The notes beneath the pieces are model-generated. The model was not told the origin of the DNA, searched no databases, and saw only the letters and a program-made list of their open reading frames with translations. Position numbers and translations under genes: made by a program. Below are positions 1 to 10,774 of a DNA stretch of 24,707 nucleotides, one piece after another (within the stretch, counting starts at the first letter, position 1; each line of letters starts with the position of its first letter). The stretch lies in the NCBI GenBank assembly GCA_004554395.1, contig SFMP01000090.1, positions 1 through 24,707 of the forward strand, read 5' to 3'. This DNA comes from Myxococcales bacterium. Lineage in GTDB: Bacteria; Myxococcota_A; Bradymonadia; UBA4248.

Positions 1-30
1 ACCCCGGGCTGTGTTCTGGCGCCCTTTCAG

Positions 31-220
31 GGCGCGGGTGGTGGTGATGATTGGATGATGTGGGGTTGGGTTTGGCGAGTTGGGTGTGTGTTTGTTTGCG
101 CTCGGGGCGCTTGTGGTAGTGATGATTGGATGATGTGGGGTTGGGTTTGGCGAGTTGGTTGTGTGTTTTTGCGCTCGGGGCGCGGGTGGTGGTGATGATT
201 GGATGATGTGGGGTTGGGTT
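31..220. repeat. Direct repeat of about 75 bp, three copies
   Basis: Copy 1 is 31-105, copy 2 is 106-178 and copy 3 is a partial copy at 179-220. Each begins with GGCGC and contains the shared string GATGATTGGATGATGTGGGG followed by TTGGGTT. Copies 1 and 2 differ by a few substitutions and a small length change. The third copy breaks off into unrelated sequence. This is a short minisatellite with no protein reading suggested. Confidence 0.85.
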
Positions 221-272
221 GTGTGAGCCAGGGCGTTGCGGGCGCGGCGATTGAGCGCCCGCAGAGGGGGGA

Positions 273-302
273 GCGGTGTATTGCCCTGCGGGCAATAGCC
301 GC
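273..302. repeat. TAT/ATA-core hairpin
   Basis: TATTGCCC (279-286), loop TGC, GGGCAATA (290-297) form a perfect 8-bp stem. It is flanked by GCGG (273-276) and CCGC (299-302), which can pair outside a small internal loop. The 5' side reads G-TAT and the 3' side ATA-G, the same layout as the hairpins at 13635-13787. Confidence 0.7.
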
Positions 303-303
303 G

Positions 304-323
304 CGGGGGGAGGCTTCCCCCCG
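304..323. repeat. GC-rich hairpin
   Basis: C followed by six G (304-310) pairs with six C followed by G (317-323), giving a strong 7-bp stem around a six-base middle. It lies about 175 bases before the secA promoter. It could end transcription arriving from the left, but no T-run follows, so terminator function is not supported. Confidence 0.5.
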
Positions 324-350
324 TGTAGAGAGCGTAGGGCGGTTAAGCGT

Positions 351-414
351 GTTGGGGTGATGGTGTGTTGGGGTGATGGTGTGTTGGGGTGATGGTGTGT
401 TGGGGTGATGGTGG
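351..414. repeat. 16-bp tandem repeat, four copies
   Basis: Units at 351-366, 367-382, 383-398 and 399-414 read GTTGGGGTGATGGTGT; the last unit differs only at its final base. The array ends 64 bases before the -35 box of the secA promoter. Copy number could change by slippage. Confidence 0.9.
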
Positions 415-478
415 TTGGGTGGATGAAGTGCTGGTGTGGGGTGGAGGCGGGTGTGATGGGTAAAAGCGTTTAGAATGT

Positions 479-506
479 TTGACAAAAGTCGGGGTGTGTC
501 TATAAG
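479..506 (+). promoter_or_regulatory. Sigma-70-like promoter of secA
   Basis: A perfect TTGACA (-35, 479-484) is followed after 16 bases by TATAAG (-10, 501-506). Transcription would start near 513, leaving a leader of about 55 bases before the ATG at 569. The promoter overlaps the upstream-most possible start at 506, which argues that the real start lies downstream. Confidence 0.7.
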
Positions 507-568
507 TGGGCGGGTTTTCGTCCCTGTTTTGGAATATCGCAGGGATGCGATTTGTTTGGAGCATAGTG

Positions 569-4150
<3,582 letters not shown>

Positions 4151-4187
4151 CGATCGTCGACATTGCGATAATCGGATTGTGAAATAG

Positions 4188-4227
4188 CGCGCACGAGGGT
4201 AGAAGCCTCGGCGCGTTTTTCGTTTTT
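4188..4227 (+). terminator. Rho-independent terminator after secA
   Basis: CGCGC-A-CGAGG (4188-4198) pairs with CCTCG-GCGCG (4206-4215), a 10-bp stem with one bulged A and a 7-base loop. It is followed by TTTTTCGTTTTT (4216-4227). It lies 38 bases after the secA stop and just before dapF. Confidence 0.85.
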
Positions 4228-4243
4228 CTCGTGGTGAGTATTG

Positions 4244-5140
4244 ATGGAAATAGGATTTGAAAAGTATGAGGCGGCGGGGAACGATTTTATCGTCGTCGAC
4301 GCGTCGAGTTTTGCGGGGATGGAATCGGATGCCGCCGTGGGACGGCTCGTCGAAGTCGCTTCGAAATGGTGTGATCGCCATTTTGGGATAGGCGCCGATG
4401 GGATATTGTTTATCGATAGGGAAACGGCGAGTGTGGCGCATGGGCGGGGAACAGTTGCGAAGATGACGATCGTCAATAGCGATGGATCATTGGCAGAAAT
4501 GTGTGGAAATGGGATTCGCTGTGCGGCTCGCTATATTGCCAGCCGAGTATTGGGCGTTGAAGGGGGCTTGACGATAGCGACGGATGGAGGAGATCAGCGC
4601 GTTTGTTTTGCTTCGGGGAGAGATGGCGAAATAGCCGTCGAGATGGGGCGTTGTGATTATGTACGCGATGTGGCTCTTGAGCTTGGCAATGGACTGGCTT
4701 TTGATGGCGACGAAATCGACGTCGGGAATCCGCATTTTGTCGTGGAATTGTGTGGAAATGATGCAGGATTGACACCGCGAGAGGCTCGCGATGCGTATGG
4801 CGCTGAGATATCGCGTCATCGAGAGTTTCGCCACGGTGCGAATGTGGAATTTACGCGGGAAATTGCGCCGAATCATTTGGAAATGCGCGTATTTGAGCGT
4901 GGCGTAGGGGCGACGTTGGCTTGTGGAACGGGATGCGTAGCATCGGCGTATGCGTATTGTCGCAAGCGCGGATTGTCGGGGGTAAGCGTTGCGATCGAGA
5001 CGGAGGGGGGATTGTTGCACGTCGAAATCCCCGAGGGGATAGATTGGGATGGGCACGTGTCGAAAAGCGGTGTGAAGCTCATCGGCGGTGCGAAGCACGT
5101 GTATTCGGGCGTGATGGCGTTGAACGATGAGGCATGCTAA
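4244..5140 (+). CDS. dapF: Diaminopimelate epimerase
   Basis: DapF converts LL- to meso-diaminopimelate, the last step before the meso-DAP used for peptidoglycan and for lysine. The protein is 298 residues. Both catalytic cysteines are present, in the motifs MCGNGIRC (Cys87) and ACGTG (Cys227). The GNPH motif supplies His164, and ERG holds the conserved Glu218-Arg219. A Glu that is common five residues after this pair (ERGxGET in many homologues) is Ala223 here. ATG 4244 is preferred over TTG 4241 because GGTGAG lies 5 bases upstream of the ATG. The gene follows the secA terminator, and its stop overlaps the murJ start as TAATG, so dapF and murJ are probably co-transcribed and translationally coupled. 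Confidence 0.96.
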   Translation: MEIGFEKYEAAGNDFIVVDASSFAGMESDAAVGRLVEVASKWCDRHFGIGADGILFIDRETASVAHGRGTVAKMTIVNSDGSLAEMCGNGIRCAARYIASRVLGVEGGLTIATDGGDQRVCFASGRDGEIAVEMGRCDYVRDVALELGNGLAFDGDEIDVGNPHFVVELCGNDAGLTPREARDAYGAEISRHREFRHGANVEFTREIAPNHLEMRVFERGVGATLACGTGCVASAYAYCRKRGLSGVSVAIETEGGLLHVEIPEGIDWDGHVSKSGVKLIGGAKHVYSGVMALNDEAC

Positions 5141-6873
5141 TGGGTGATTTGGGGAAAGAACGGATTGCGATAGATGGCACGGAGCAGTCGAGCGCGGGGA
5201 GCGGGGAAGACGTGGGCGCGGAGCAGTCGAGCGCGGGGAGCGGGGGAGACGTGGGTGCGGAGCAGTCGAGCGCGGGGAGCGGGGGAGATGTGGGTGCGGC
5301 AGGTATTCAGACGCGCGTGAAGCGCGTTGGTTTGGCGGCGCTCATTTTATCGATAGGGATATTGTGTTCGCGGTTATTGGGCTATGTGAGGGAGGCTGTT
5401 ATTGCGTATCAGGCGGGGGCTGGTTCGGAGACAGATGCCTATAATGCGGCGTTTATGCTGCCCGATTTGATGAATCACTTTTTGGCCGGTGGAACGCTAT
5501 CGATAACGTTTATCCCGCTATTTGCTGGATATGTGGCGAAGGGATCGCCCGAGAAAGCGCAGCGGTTGTTTTCACTCATCGCCACGACGATGGGATCGCT
5601 CGTGGTGGCGGCTTGCGTGATATGTTTTGCGTTTGCCGTTCCGCTTTCGCAGCTTTTGTTCCCCGGCTTTGATGCGAATCAGATAGCATTGACAGCCGAG
5701 ATGACGCGGATCGTGTTACCGGGTCAGTTTTTCCATTATCTGGGCGGCTTGATGATGGCGGTATTGATGGCTCAGGGTCAGTTTTTGCCATCGGCGATGG
5801 CACCGCTCATCTATAATTTGTCGATCATCGGATTTGGCGTCGTCTTGGGCTTCTTCGGATTTGGAATGAAGGGGTTTGCGATTGGCGCGATGATCGGGGC
5901 ACTTTTGGGTCCGTTTTTGTTGCCCCTTTGTTTTTTGCGTCGTCGTGTATCGTATCGCCCGATATTTGGATTTGGCGATGCCGATTTCAAAAAGTACATA
6001 TTTTTGACGTTGCCATTGATGTTGGGCGTGAGTTTGACGACGGTCGACGAATGGATTGGTCGAATTATCGGTTCGACGATGGATGCTGGATCGATAAGTT
6101 GGCTCAATTATGCGCGTCGATTGGTTCTCGTTCCGATAGCGATAGTCGGTCAGGCGGCGGGCCAGGCGGCATTGCCGTATTTATCGCAACTGTCGGCCAA
6201 GGGGGCATTCGACGTCGCCGCCGATACGTTGCACAAGACGCTCAAGAATGTCGTCTTGTTGTCGCTCGTCTTGATCGGTTTTTTCGTCGTCTTGGCAGAG
6301 CCCATGACAGCGCTCGTCTATGAACGCGGGGCGTTTGGCGTCGAAGATACGTTGAAGACGGCATCGGTATTGAGGATATTGTCGATATCGATCGTATTTT
6401 GGACGATTCAAATGGTGAGCGTTCGGGCGTTTTATGCGGCACAGAATACACTTCGTCCGATGGTTATCACGACGGTTGTGACGGGTATATCGATTCCGAT
6501 ATATATCGTTTTGAGCCGGAATTTTGGTCTCGTTGGCTTGGCGGTATCGTCGTGCGTAGGGATGGCGATGCAGGCGTGTGCGATTATGGGATTTTATCGT
6601 CGCTATAATGCGCATTTCCATCCGAGCAAGGTGTTTTTTGCGATGCTTCGCGGAGGCTTGCTTGGGCTTGGTGCCGGAGCTGGTAGCTATATCGGGCTAT
6701 GGAGCGCACGAGCGATCGATTTGCCTCGTGGGACTGTATCCATTTTAATAGAGCTCGCCATGGGTGGATGTTTGGGCCTCGTCTTCGCGATAGTATTGGC
6801 GCGGTTCGTCGTGCCCGAGGAATGGCGGGCGTTTTTGGGGAAGGTGAAGCGTAGAGTAAGGCGTCGACGGTAG
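5140..6873 (+). CDS. murJ: Lipid II flippase MurJ with repeat-bearing N-terminal extension
   Basis: MurJ (MviN family) moves lipid II across the inner membrane for peptidoglycan synthesis. The protein is 577 residues and highly hydrophobic, with the many membrane segments expected for the family. Typical N-terminal core signatures are present: SRLLGYVREAVIAYQAG, then DAYNAAFMLPDLMNHFLAGG, then ITFIPLFAGY. Before the first membrane segment there is an extra hydrophilic stretch of about 55 residues containing three exact or near-exact 13-residue copies of EQSSAGSGGDVGA (residues 15-53). ATG 5140 overlaps the dapF stop (TAATG) and has GAGG 7 bases upstream; ATG 5134 is the alternative. Pairing with dapF puts two peptidoglycan-precursor genes in one operon. 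Confidence 0.95.
   Translation: MGDLGKERIAIDGTEQSSAGSGEDVGAEQSSAGSGGDVGAEQSSAGSGGDVGAAGIQTRVKRVGLAALILSIGILCSRLLGYVREAVIAYQAGAGSETDAYNAAFMLPDLMNHFLAGGTLSITFIPLFAGYVAKGSPEKAQRLFSLIATTMGSLVVAACVICFAFAVPLSQLLFPGFDANQIALTAEMTRIVLPGQFFHYLGGLMMAVLMAQGQFLPSAMAPLIYNLSIIGFGVVLGFFGFGMKGFAIGAMIGALLGPFLLPLCFLRRRVSYRPIFGFGDADFKKYIFLTLPLMLGVSLTTVDEWIGRIIGSTMDAGSISWLNYARRLVLVPIAIVGQAAGQAALPYLSQLSAKGAFDVAADTLHKTLKNVVLLSLVLIGFFVVLAEPMTALVYERGAFGVEDTLKTASVLRILSISIVFWTIQMVSVRAFYAAQNTLRPMVITTVVTGISIPIYIVLSRNFGLVGLAVSSCVGMAMQACAIMGFYRRYNAHFHPSKVFFAMLRGGLLGLGAGAGSYIGLWSARAIDLPRGTVSILIELAMGGCLGLVFAIVLARFVVPEEWRAFLGKVKRRVRRRR
5182..5298 (+). repeat. 39-bp in-frame tandem repeat in murJ, three copies
   Basis: Copies at 5182-5220, 5221-5259 and 5260-5298 each begin GAGCAGTCGAGCGCGGGGAG and differ at only a few positions. 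Thirteen codons per unit keep the reading frame. The repeat encodes a disordered, Ser/Gly-rich cytoplasmic N-terminus. Confidence 0.92.
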
Positions 6874-6896
6874 TGGCGATGCGGGCGTTTGACCTC

Positions 6897-6957
6897 ACCC
6901 CCTAGCCCCCTCTCCATGAATGGCGAGGGGGAGAGGACATTTCCCAACGGGAAATGT
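6897..6957. repeat. Two hairpins in the convergent gap after murJ
   Basis: The first hairpin pairs CCCCCTCTCC with GGCGAGGGGG, one mismatch, around an ATGAAT loop (about 6906-6931). The second is perfect: ACATTTCCC (6937-6945), loop AAC, GGGAAATGT (6949-6957). They sit between the convergent murJ and aminotransferase genes. Neither has a T-run, so a two-way terminator role is possible but not shown. The CCCCTAGCCCCCTCTCC stretch resembles dispersed palindromes common in many genomes. Confidence 0.6.
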
Positions 6958-6986
6958 GAGAAGTTGTAGTGGGTGATGTGTATTGT

Positions 6987-8102
6987 TTAGGCGACGGAAT
7001 GCATGACGCGTTGCATGGCTTCGGAGATGGCGACGAGCAGGGCATGGATATCGTCGAATCCGACGGCGCCCATGGTGGAGACTTGGAAGATTTTGTCGGC
7101 GAGTGGACCTTTTCCGCCGTAGACGATGAATCCGCGGTTTCGGAGTTCGCGACGCAGGTCGTCGAAACTCATGTCGCTCGGTAGTCGGATCGACGAGACG
7201 GCATTGGAAAGCGTGTGATTGGGATGGAGTAGCGATAGTCCGAGATCGCGGAGTCCGCTACGGAAGGTGGCGGATTTTTGTTTTTGGAAATTGAGTCGCG
7301 CATCGACGCCTTCTTCGGCGATTTGTTTGAGCGCCTCGTTGAGTGCGATGAATAGGTGGATAGCGGGCGTATTGGGAGTTTGCGCTTTGTTACGCGCAAA
7401 GGCATAGAGCCTAGCCAGACTGAGGTAGTAGTTTCGCACCGGGTATGTCGAGAGCGCATCGAATTCGGAGATTTTGCCGACGACGAGCGAGAGCCCTGGA
7501 GGCATGCCGAGGGCTTTGCCACTCGACGTACTCATCATGGTGATGTTGCATTCGTCGAGTTGTAGAGGGTCGGCCATGAAAGAGCTCACGGCATCGACGA
7601 AGAGCTTTGCGCCGTATTTTTTACACAAAGCGCCGACTTCTTTGACGGGTTGGAGCTCGCCCGTGCTCGTCTCGTTGTGGACCATGGTGACCCAGTCGTA
7701 ATGCTTCGATTTGAGCATTTCTTCGACTTTAGACAAATCGAGTTTTGTCGCCCAATCTTGCGCATAAGTCGTCGTATTTGGGTTGTAGATCGACGAAATA
7801 TCGCCAAGGCGTCGCCCGAACTCGCCCGTGGCGAGCGACAGGACGTTGTCGGTGGGTCGAATGGCCGAGGTGATGATGGCTTCGTTTGCGGCAGATCCAG
7901 ATCCCGTGACGACGACGACGCCATATTCGTTTGGATCGAGCTTCATGAGTTCGAGGCAATGATGTTGGATTTGGAGAAGCAGCTCTGAAAACTCGACTTC
8001 TCTGTGACCGATTTCGTAAGCCGTCATGGCTCGCAATACGCGTTGCGAGACGTTGACAGGCCCTGGGCACATGAGCCGATATTGCTTCGCGTAATCATCC
8101 AT
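6987..8102 (-). CDS. Class V PLP-dependent aminotransferase, PhnW-like
   Basis: This is a 371-residue fold-type I, class V aminotransferase. The opening CPGPVNVS and the nearby HREVEFSELL resemble 2-aminoethylphosphonate transaminases and alanine/serine-glyoxylate aminotransferases. Visible active-site parts are the phosphate-binding TGSGSAANE (66-73), Asp170 in FVDAVSS (the pyridine-nitrogen partner), and Lys196 in SSGKALGMPPG as the Schiff-base lysine. It lies downstream of two CDP-alcohol phosphatidyltransferase genes on the same strand, across a 272-base leader. That context fits amino-group transfer in making a lipid head group such as aminoethylphosphonate, but PEP mutase and phosphonopyruvate decarboxylase are not in the window. 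An alanine- or serine-glyoxylate aminotransferase remains possible. A GGAG lies 11 bases before the ATG. Confidence 0.85.
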   Translation of the reverse strand: MDDYAKQYRLMCPGPVNVSQRVLRAMTAYEIGHREVEFSELLLQIQHHCLELMKLDPNEYGVVVVTGSGSAANEAIITSAIRPTDNVLSLATGEFGRRLGDISSIYNPNTTTYAQDWATKLDLSKVEEMLKSKHYDWVTMVHNETSTGELQPVKEVGALCKKYGAKLFVDAVSSFMADPLQLDECNITMMSTSSGKALGMPPGLSLVVGKISEFDALSTYPVRNYYLSLARLYAFARNKAQTPNTPAIHLFIALNEALKQIAEEGVDARLNFQKQKSATFRSGLRDLGLSLLHPNHTLSNAVSSIRLPSDMSFDDLRRELRNRGFIVYGGKGPLADKIFQVSTMGAVGFDDIHALLVAISEAMQRVMHSVA

Positions 8103-8130
8103 ATCTCAAAAATCTCCAAAATTCTTAGAA

Positions 8131-8155
8131 CCGTGGGCTGTTCAAAAAACAGCCC
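8131..8155 (-). repeat. Hairpin in the aminotransferase leader
   Basis: GGGCTGTT (8135-8142) pairs perfectly with AACAGCCC (8148-8155) around CAAAA. It lies about 30 bases upstream of the aminotransferase start. The outer string CCGTGGGCTGT also occurs at 10775-10785, in the leader of the second phosphatidyltransferase gene. Confidence 0.65.
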
Positions 8156-8221
8156 TTCGCAACCGCTAAAGCGCGGGCGCAGAACTATGCAAAAAAAGCG
8201 CCATTATTATAGATAATATTG

Positions 8222-8312
8222 ACAATATCGCGCAGCGCACGGAATGCCATGGAAGGCTTGGGCTAGGTGCGAAGCGTTGAAGGGTAGGGACGGAGGACGA
8301 AAGCGATATTGT
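8222..8312. repeat. Separated 10-bp inverted repeat in the aminotransferase upstream region
   Basis: ACAATATCGC (8222-8231) and GCGATATTGT (8303-8312) are perfect reverse complements that enclose about 70 bases. A TATAAT element on the minus strand (8206-8211) lies immediately beyond the arm nearest the gene, without a convincing -35. The arms could be a closing stem of a small structured RNA or paired protein-binding sites. No known RNA family is recognised. Confidence 0.45.
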
Positions 8313-8323
8313 GTGGCGAAGAT

Positions 8324-8361
8324 GGATAAACAACACACCATATATGGAGTGTCGTTTATCC
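8324..8361. repeat. 38-bp imperfect palindrome
   Basis: GGATAAAC (8324-8331) and GTTTATCC (8354-8361) flank ACAC/GTGT and a central self-complementary CCATATATGG. Only two mispaired positions interrupt the whole 38 bases. It begins 14 bases beyond the stop of the fused phosphatidyltransferase gene. No T-run follows in that gene's direction, so it may be an operator or a stem protecting the mRNA end rather than an intrinsic terminator. Confidence 0.65.
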
Positions 8362-8374
8362 AATCGATGTCATA

Positions 8375-9703
8375 TCACATATTCGTCGCCGATGAGTTTT
8401 TCTTTTTGAAACACGATCGTATGGTGCGTAGTGTGAGTGCAATGATGCCGCCGATGCCGACGAAGGAAGCGCCGGTGAGCATGATGAAATAGGCGGTTTT
8501 ATTGAGGTGGCAAATGACCAAGACCATGATGAGGAAAGTGTAGAAATCGCGTTTTGCGATCCACGCGAATCCGCCGGCGATAGCCTCGGCGATTCGCTTG
8601 ACAAAGCCGCGTTTTTCTTCGGATTTGTTGGATTTATTGTCGGCCTCGAAGCCCCATTCGAAATGGTTATGGCTCGCGATGCCGAGTTTGACGAAGAGGG
8701 CATAGAACCAGCCGACGGAGATGACCATGAGCGAGCAAACGACGATGGCGATGTAGAAATAATAGATCGAGGAGTGATGGCCGAGGAATGGGAAATCTTC
8801 GCCGAGCATATAGAGCCCGTGACCGAGCCCGAGCATGAAAGTGATATTGGTGATGTCGTCGGCGATTGTATCGAACCATTCGCCGCGATGGCTTGGGCTC
8901 AGTCGCATACGCGCGAGTTCGCCGTCGATGCCGTCGACCATCGAAGAGATTTGCCATAGGATGACGGCAACGATCATGGCGGTTTGGTTGCCGAGGGCGA
9001 CGAGCGCGGCGGCGGCTAACCCGATGACGAGCCCAATCGCCGTAATCATATTGGGCGTGATAGGGCTATTGGCGATGCGCTTGCTGATTTGTAGCGAGCA
9101 CGGGCGATTGATGAAATAGGCGACGAGCCCATCGGCGTCGCGCCCAAGGGGCTTTCGCAACGATTTTGTGAGGAGGTTTTGCCCCGTCTTCGTATCTTCT
9201 TTGGTGAGTATTGTATGGTAGAGCGCCGTATCGGGGGCGGCATAAGTATCGCTGACCGTCGATTCGATTTTATCGAGTCCATGCGGCGTTTTAAGCAATT
9301 CGATGGCTGAATCGTTTCGGAGGAAATAGATTCCGGTTTGCGTTTGACCGACGGTGATGCGGACGTCGGCCCCGACGGGGCGCATGGCAAAACAACTGGC
9401 CGAGACCATGGCATCGAGCACGCAAACGGCGATATTTTCTGAGCCAATGGCCTCGATGAGCGATGTCGAAATTTCGTCGGGAGACGATTTGAAATCGAAC
9501 GATTTGACGCCGATTTTGATGAGCGGATCGGGCTTGACTTCGAGCGCATCGAATTTGGCGACGATGATTTCGTCGAATTTTGCCGCTTGAATGCTACGAC
9601 ATGCGCGTTCGTATATCGTCAGCCCGCCAATGCGAACATTGGCCGTGTATTTACCGTGAACTCCATCGCATTCGTATTGGGGAATATATAAGAGACATTT
9701 CAT
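8375..9703 (-). CDS. Nucleotidyltransferase-like / CDP-alcohol phosphatidyltransferase fusion
   Basis: The protein is 442 residues. Residues 1 to about 175 resemble an alpha/beta sugar- or inositol-phosphate cytidylyltransferase domain (RIGGLTIYERACRSIQAA, FDEIIV), but the glycine-rich AAGxGxR nucleotide loop is not visible. From about 180 (LRKPLGRDADGLVAYFINRP) it becomes a membrane CDP-alcohol phosphatidyltransferase. The full signature D-G-x2-A-R-x8-G-x3-D-x3-D is present, with Asp260, Gly261, Ala264, Arg265, Gly274, Asp278 and Asp282. Several membrane helices follow. The layout recalls the bifunctional inositol-phosphate cytidylyltransferase/di-inositol-phosphate synthase enzymes. Such enzymes transfer a phosphoalcohol from CDP to another alcohol. 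The substrate cannot be told from sequence. The second phosphatidyltransferase lies 85 bases upstream. No strong ribosome-binding site precedes ATG 9703. Confidence 0.85.
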   Translation of the reverse strand: MKCLLYIPQYECDGVHGKYTANVRIGGLTIYERACRSIQAAKFDEIIVAKFDALEVKPDPLIKIGVKSFDFKSSPDEISTSLIEAIGSENIAVCVLDAMVSASCFAMRPVGADVRITVGQTQTGIYFLRNDSAIELLKTPHGLDKIESTVSDTYAAPDTALYHTILTKEDTKTGQNLLTKSLRKPLGRDADGLVAYFINRPCSLQISKRIANSPITPNMITAIGLVIGLAAAALVALGNQTAMIVAVILWQISSMVDGIDGELARMRLSPSHRGEWFDTIADDITNITFMLGLGHGLYMLGEDFPFLGHHSSIYYFYIAIVVCSLMVISVGWFYALFVKLGIASHNHFEWGFEADNKSNKSEEKRGFVKRIAEAIAGGFAWIAKRDFYTFLIMVLVICHLNKTAYFIMLTGASFVGIGGIIALTLRTIRSCFKKKNSSATNM

Positions 9704-9760
9704 CGTGATATCGACCTATAGTGCAGAAGATTCGGTCTGTTGAGATTTATCGGAATATGA

Positions 9761-9780
9761 TGCCGTTTTTTTAGACGGCA
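9761..9780 (-). repeat. Small hairpin between the two phosphatidyltransferase genes
   Basis: TGCCGT (9761-9766) pairs with ACGGCA (9775-9780) around a T-rich loop. In minus-strand RNA the loop is A-rich and no U-run follows. It lies in the 85-base gap between the two genes and may be a processing or attenuation stem. Confidence 0.4.
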
Positions 9781-9788
9781 GGTGTTTA

Positions 9789-10541
9789 TTATTCGGCATT
9801 GACCGACGAGTCGTCGACGTCGGGAGAATTGGGTTCGCCCGTTCTGTTCGAATTCGTCGCGTCGTCTTGGGGATTGTCGATGGCGTTGGCAAGTTGTGAA
9901 TTGGCTTGTTCTTCGGCTTTGTGGATTTCGTCGTATTTGTGAATATAGACGCGCCCGTATTGGAATGCAGCGATCCATTGCATGGCAATGCCGACGAGGA
10001 CGGCGCCAAAGGCTAGCCAATGCAACCCCGTGCCGATATAGGGATGGATGTGTTCGGCGACGAAGGCGTGGTGCATATAATTCGAGTTATTGAGGGCATA
10101 ATCGAACGGCATGAGGAATAGGGCATAGAAGATGAAATTCGATGCAACTTTCCCGAGGTAGCTCGATGGAATGTCGAAGCCGAGCTGAGCTGCCGAGGCT
10201 CGCATGGAAAGCACGCCTAAATCGCGGAATCCCCACAAATAGAGGACCCAAATGGGCCAAACATCCATTTTGACGGCAACAGCGATGACGAAGAAATTGA
10301 ACATCAAATCGGCGACGGTATCGAGTAGAGCACCGAGCCGCGTGACCATGTTGTGCTTCCGAGCATAGATGCCGTCCATGTAGTCGGTGAGCCCAGCGGT
10401 GAGACCGATGAGCGCAGCGACGATGGCAAAGCCGCATAGGAAAAGGACGACGCAGAAAATGATCGCAAAAAGGCGATATAGGCAAAGAAGATTTGGTACT
10501 TTGACGATATCGACGAAGAATTGATGTTTAGTTTGAGACAT
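9789..10541 (-). CDS. CDP-alcohol phosphatidyltransferase, PgsA-like
   Basis: This 250-residue integral membrane enzyme carries the complete family signature D-G-x2-A-R-x8-G-x3-D-x3-D at Asp56, Gly57, Ala60, Arg61, Gly70, Asp74 and Asp78. The family joins a CDP-activated diacylglycerol or alcohol to a second alcohol in the inner membrane. VPNLLCLYRL near residues 15-24 matches the N-terminal pattern of phosphatidylglycerophosphate and phosphatidylinositol-phosphate synthases. About 50 C-terminal residues are polar, rich in Asn, Asp and Ser, and lie outside the enzyme core. ATG 10541 is chosen over TTG 10547; neither has a clear ribosome-binding site. It is the first gene of the group that continues into the fused enzyme at 8375-9703. 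The acceptor alcohol is unknown. Confidence 0.88.
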   Translation of the reverse strand: MSQTKHQFFVDIVKVPNLLCLYRLFAIIFCVVLFLCGFAIVAALIGLTAGLTDYMDGIYARKHNMVTRLGALLDTVADLMFNFFVIAVAVKMDVWPIWVLYLWGFRDLGVLSMRASAAQLGFDIPSSYLGKVASNFIFYALFLMPFDYALNNSNYMHHAFVAEHIHPYIGTGLHWLAFGAVLVGIAMQWIAAFQYGRVYIHKYDEIHKAEEQANSQLANAIDNPQDDATNSNRTGEPNSPDVDDSSVNAE

Positions 10542-10666
10542 AACCAAATAAAAATATGGAAAAGATATGTGCCATAGATACAGGCACCGAACGAGGCCTG
10601 CATAGGCAAAAATCGTGCAAACTGCCTAGCAATCAGACAGCCGCCGAGAGCGCCTCAAATACTCTT

Positions 10667-10685
10667 CGCGCTCGGCACGAGCGCG
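10667..10685. repeat. Perfect GC-rich hairpin downstream of the O-antigen ligase gene
   Basis: CGCGCTCG (10667-10674), loop GCA, CGAGCGCG (10678-10685) form a perfect 8-bp stem in the 272-base gap between the ligase-family gene and the PgsA-like gene. A short CCTCTTTTA follows on the + strand, but both neighbouring genes read the other way. Its role is unclear. Confidence 0.55.
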
Positions 10686-10774
10686 CCTCTTTTACTCCAT
10701 TGGAAATGTAAAACAAGTAAATCGCGCCGAAATGGGCGAAATTTTGAGCAAAAGCTCGCGTCAAATCGTCGAGG

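Larger units (their letters stand above)
1..568. other. Non-coding G/T-rich region upstream of secA
   Basis: No credible gene is seen. The open frames here run through repeats and have no recognisable protein features. The stretch holds a hairpin at 19-35 (7-bp stem, TTC loop), three copies of a roughly 75-bp direct repeat, a TAT/ATA hairpin at 273-302, a GC-rich hairpin at 304-323, a 16-bp tandem repeat at 351-414 and the secA promoter at 479-506. The + strand is strongly G- and T-biased, unlike the coding DNA that follows. What lies to the left of base 1 is unknown. Confidence 0.7.

Noticed and set aside
506..568. SecA start at 506 with 21 extra residues
   Set aside because: The codon overlaps the -10 box, has no ribosome-binding site, and the added residues do not resemble SecA. 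ATG 569 has GGAG 7 bases upstream.
8219..8224. TTGACA as a + strand -35 box
   Set aside because: No acceptable -10 box lies 16-18 bases downstream and no + strand gene follows.
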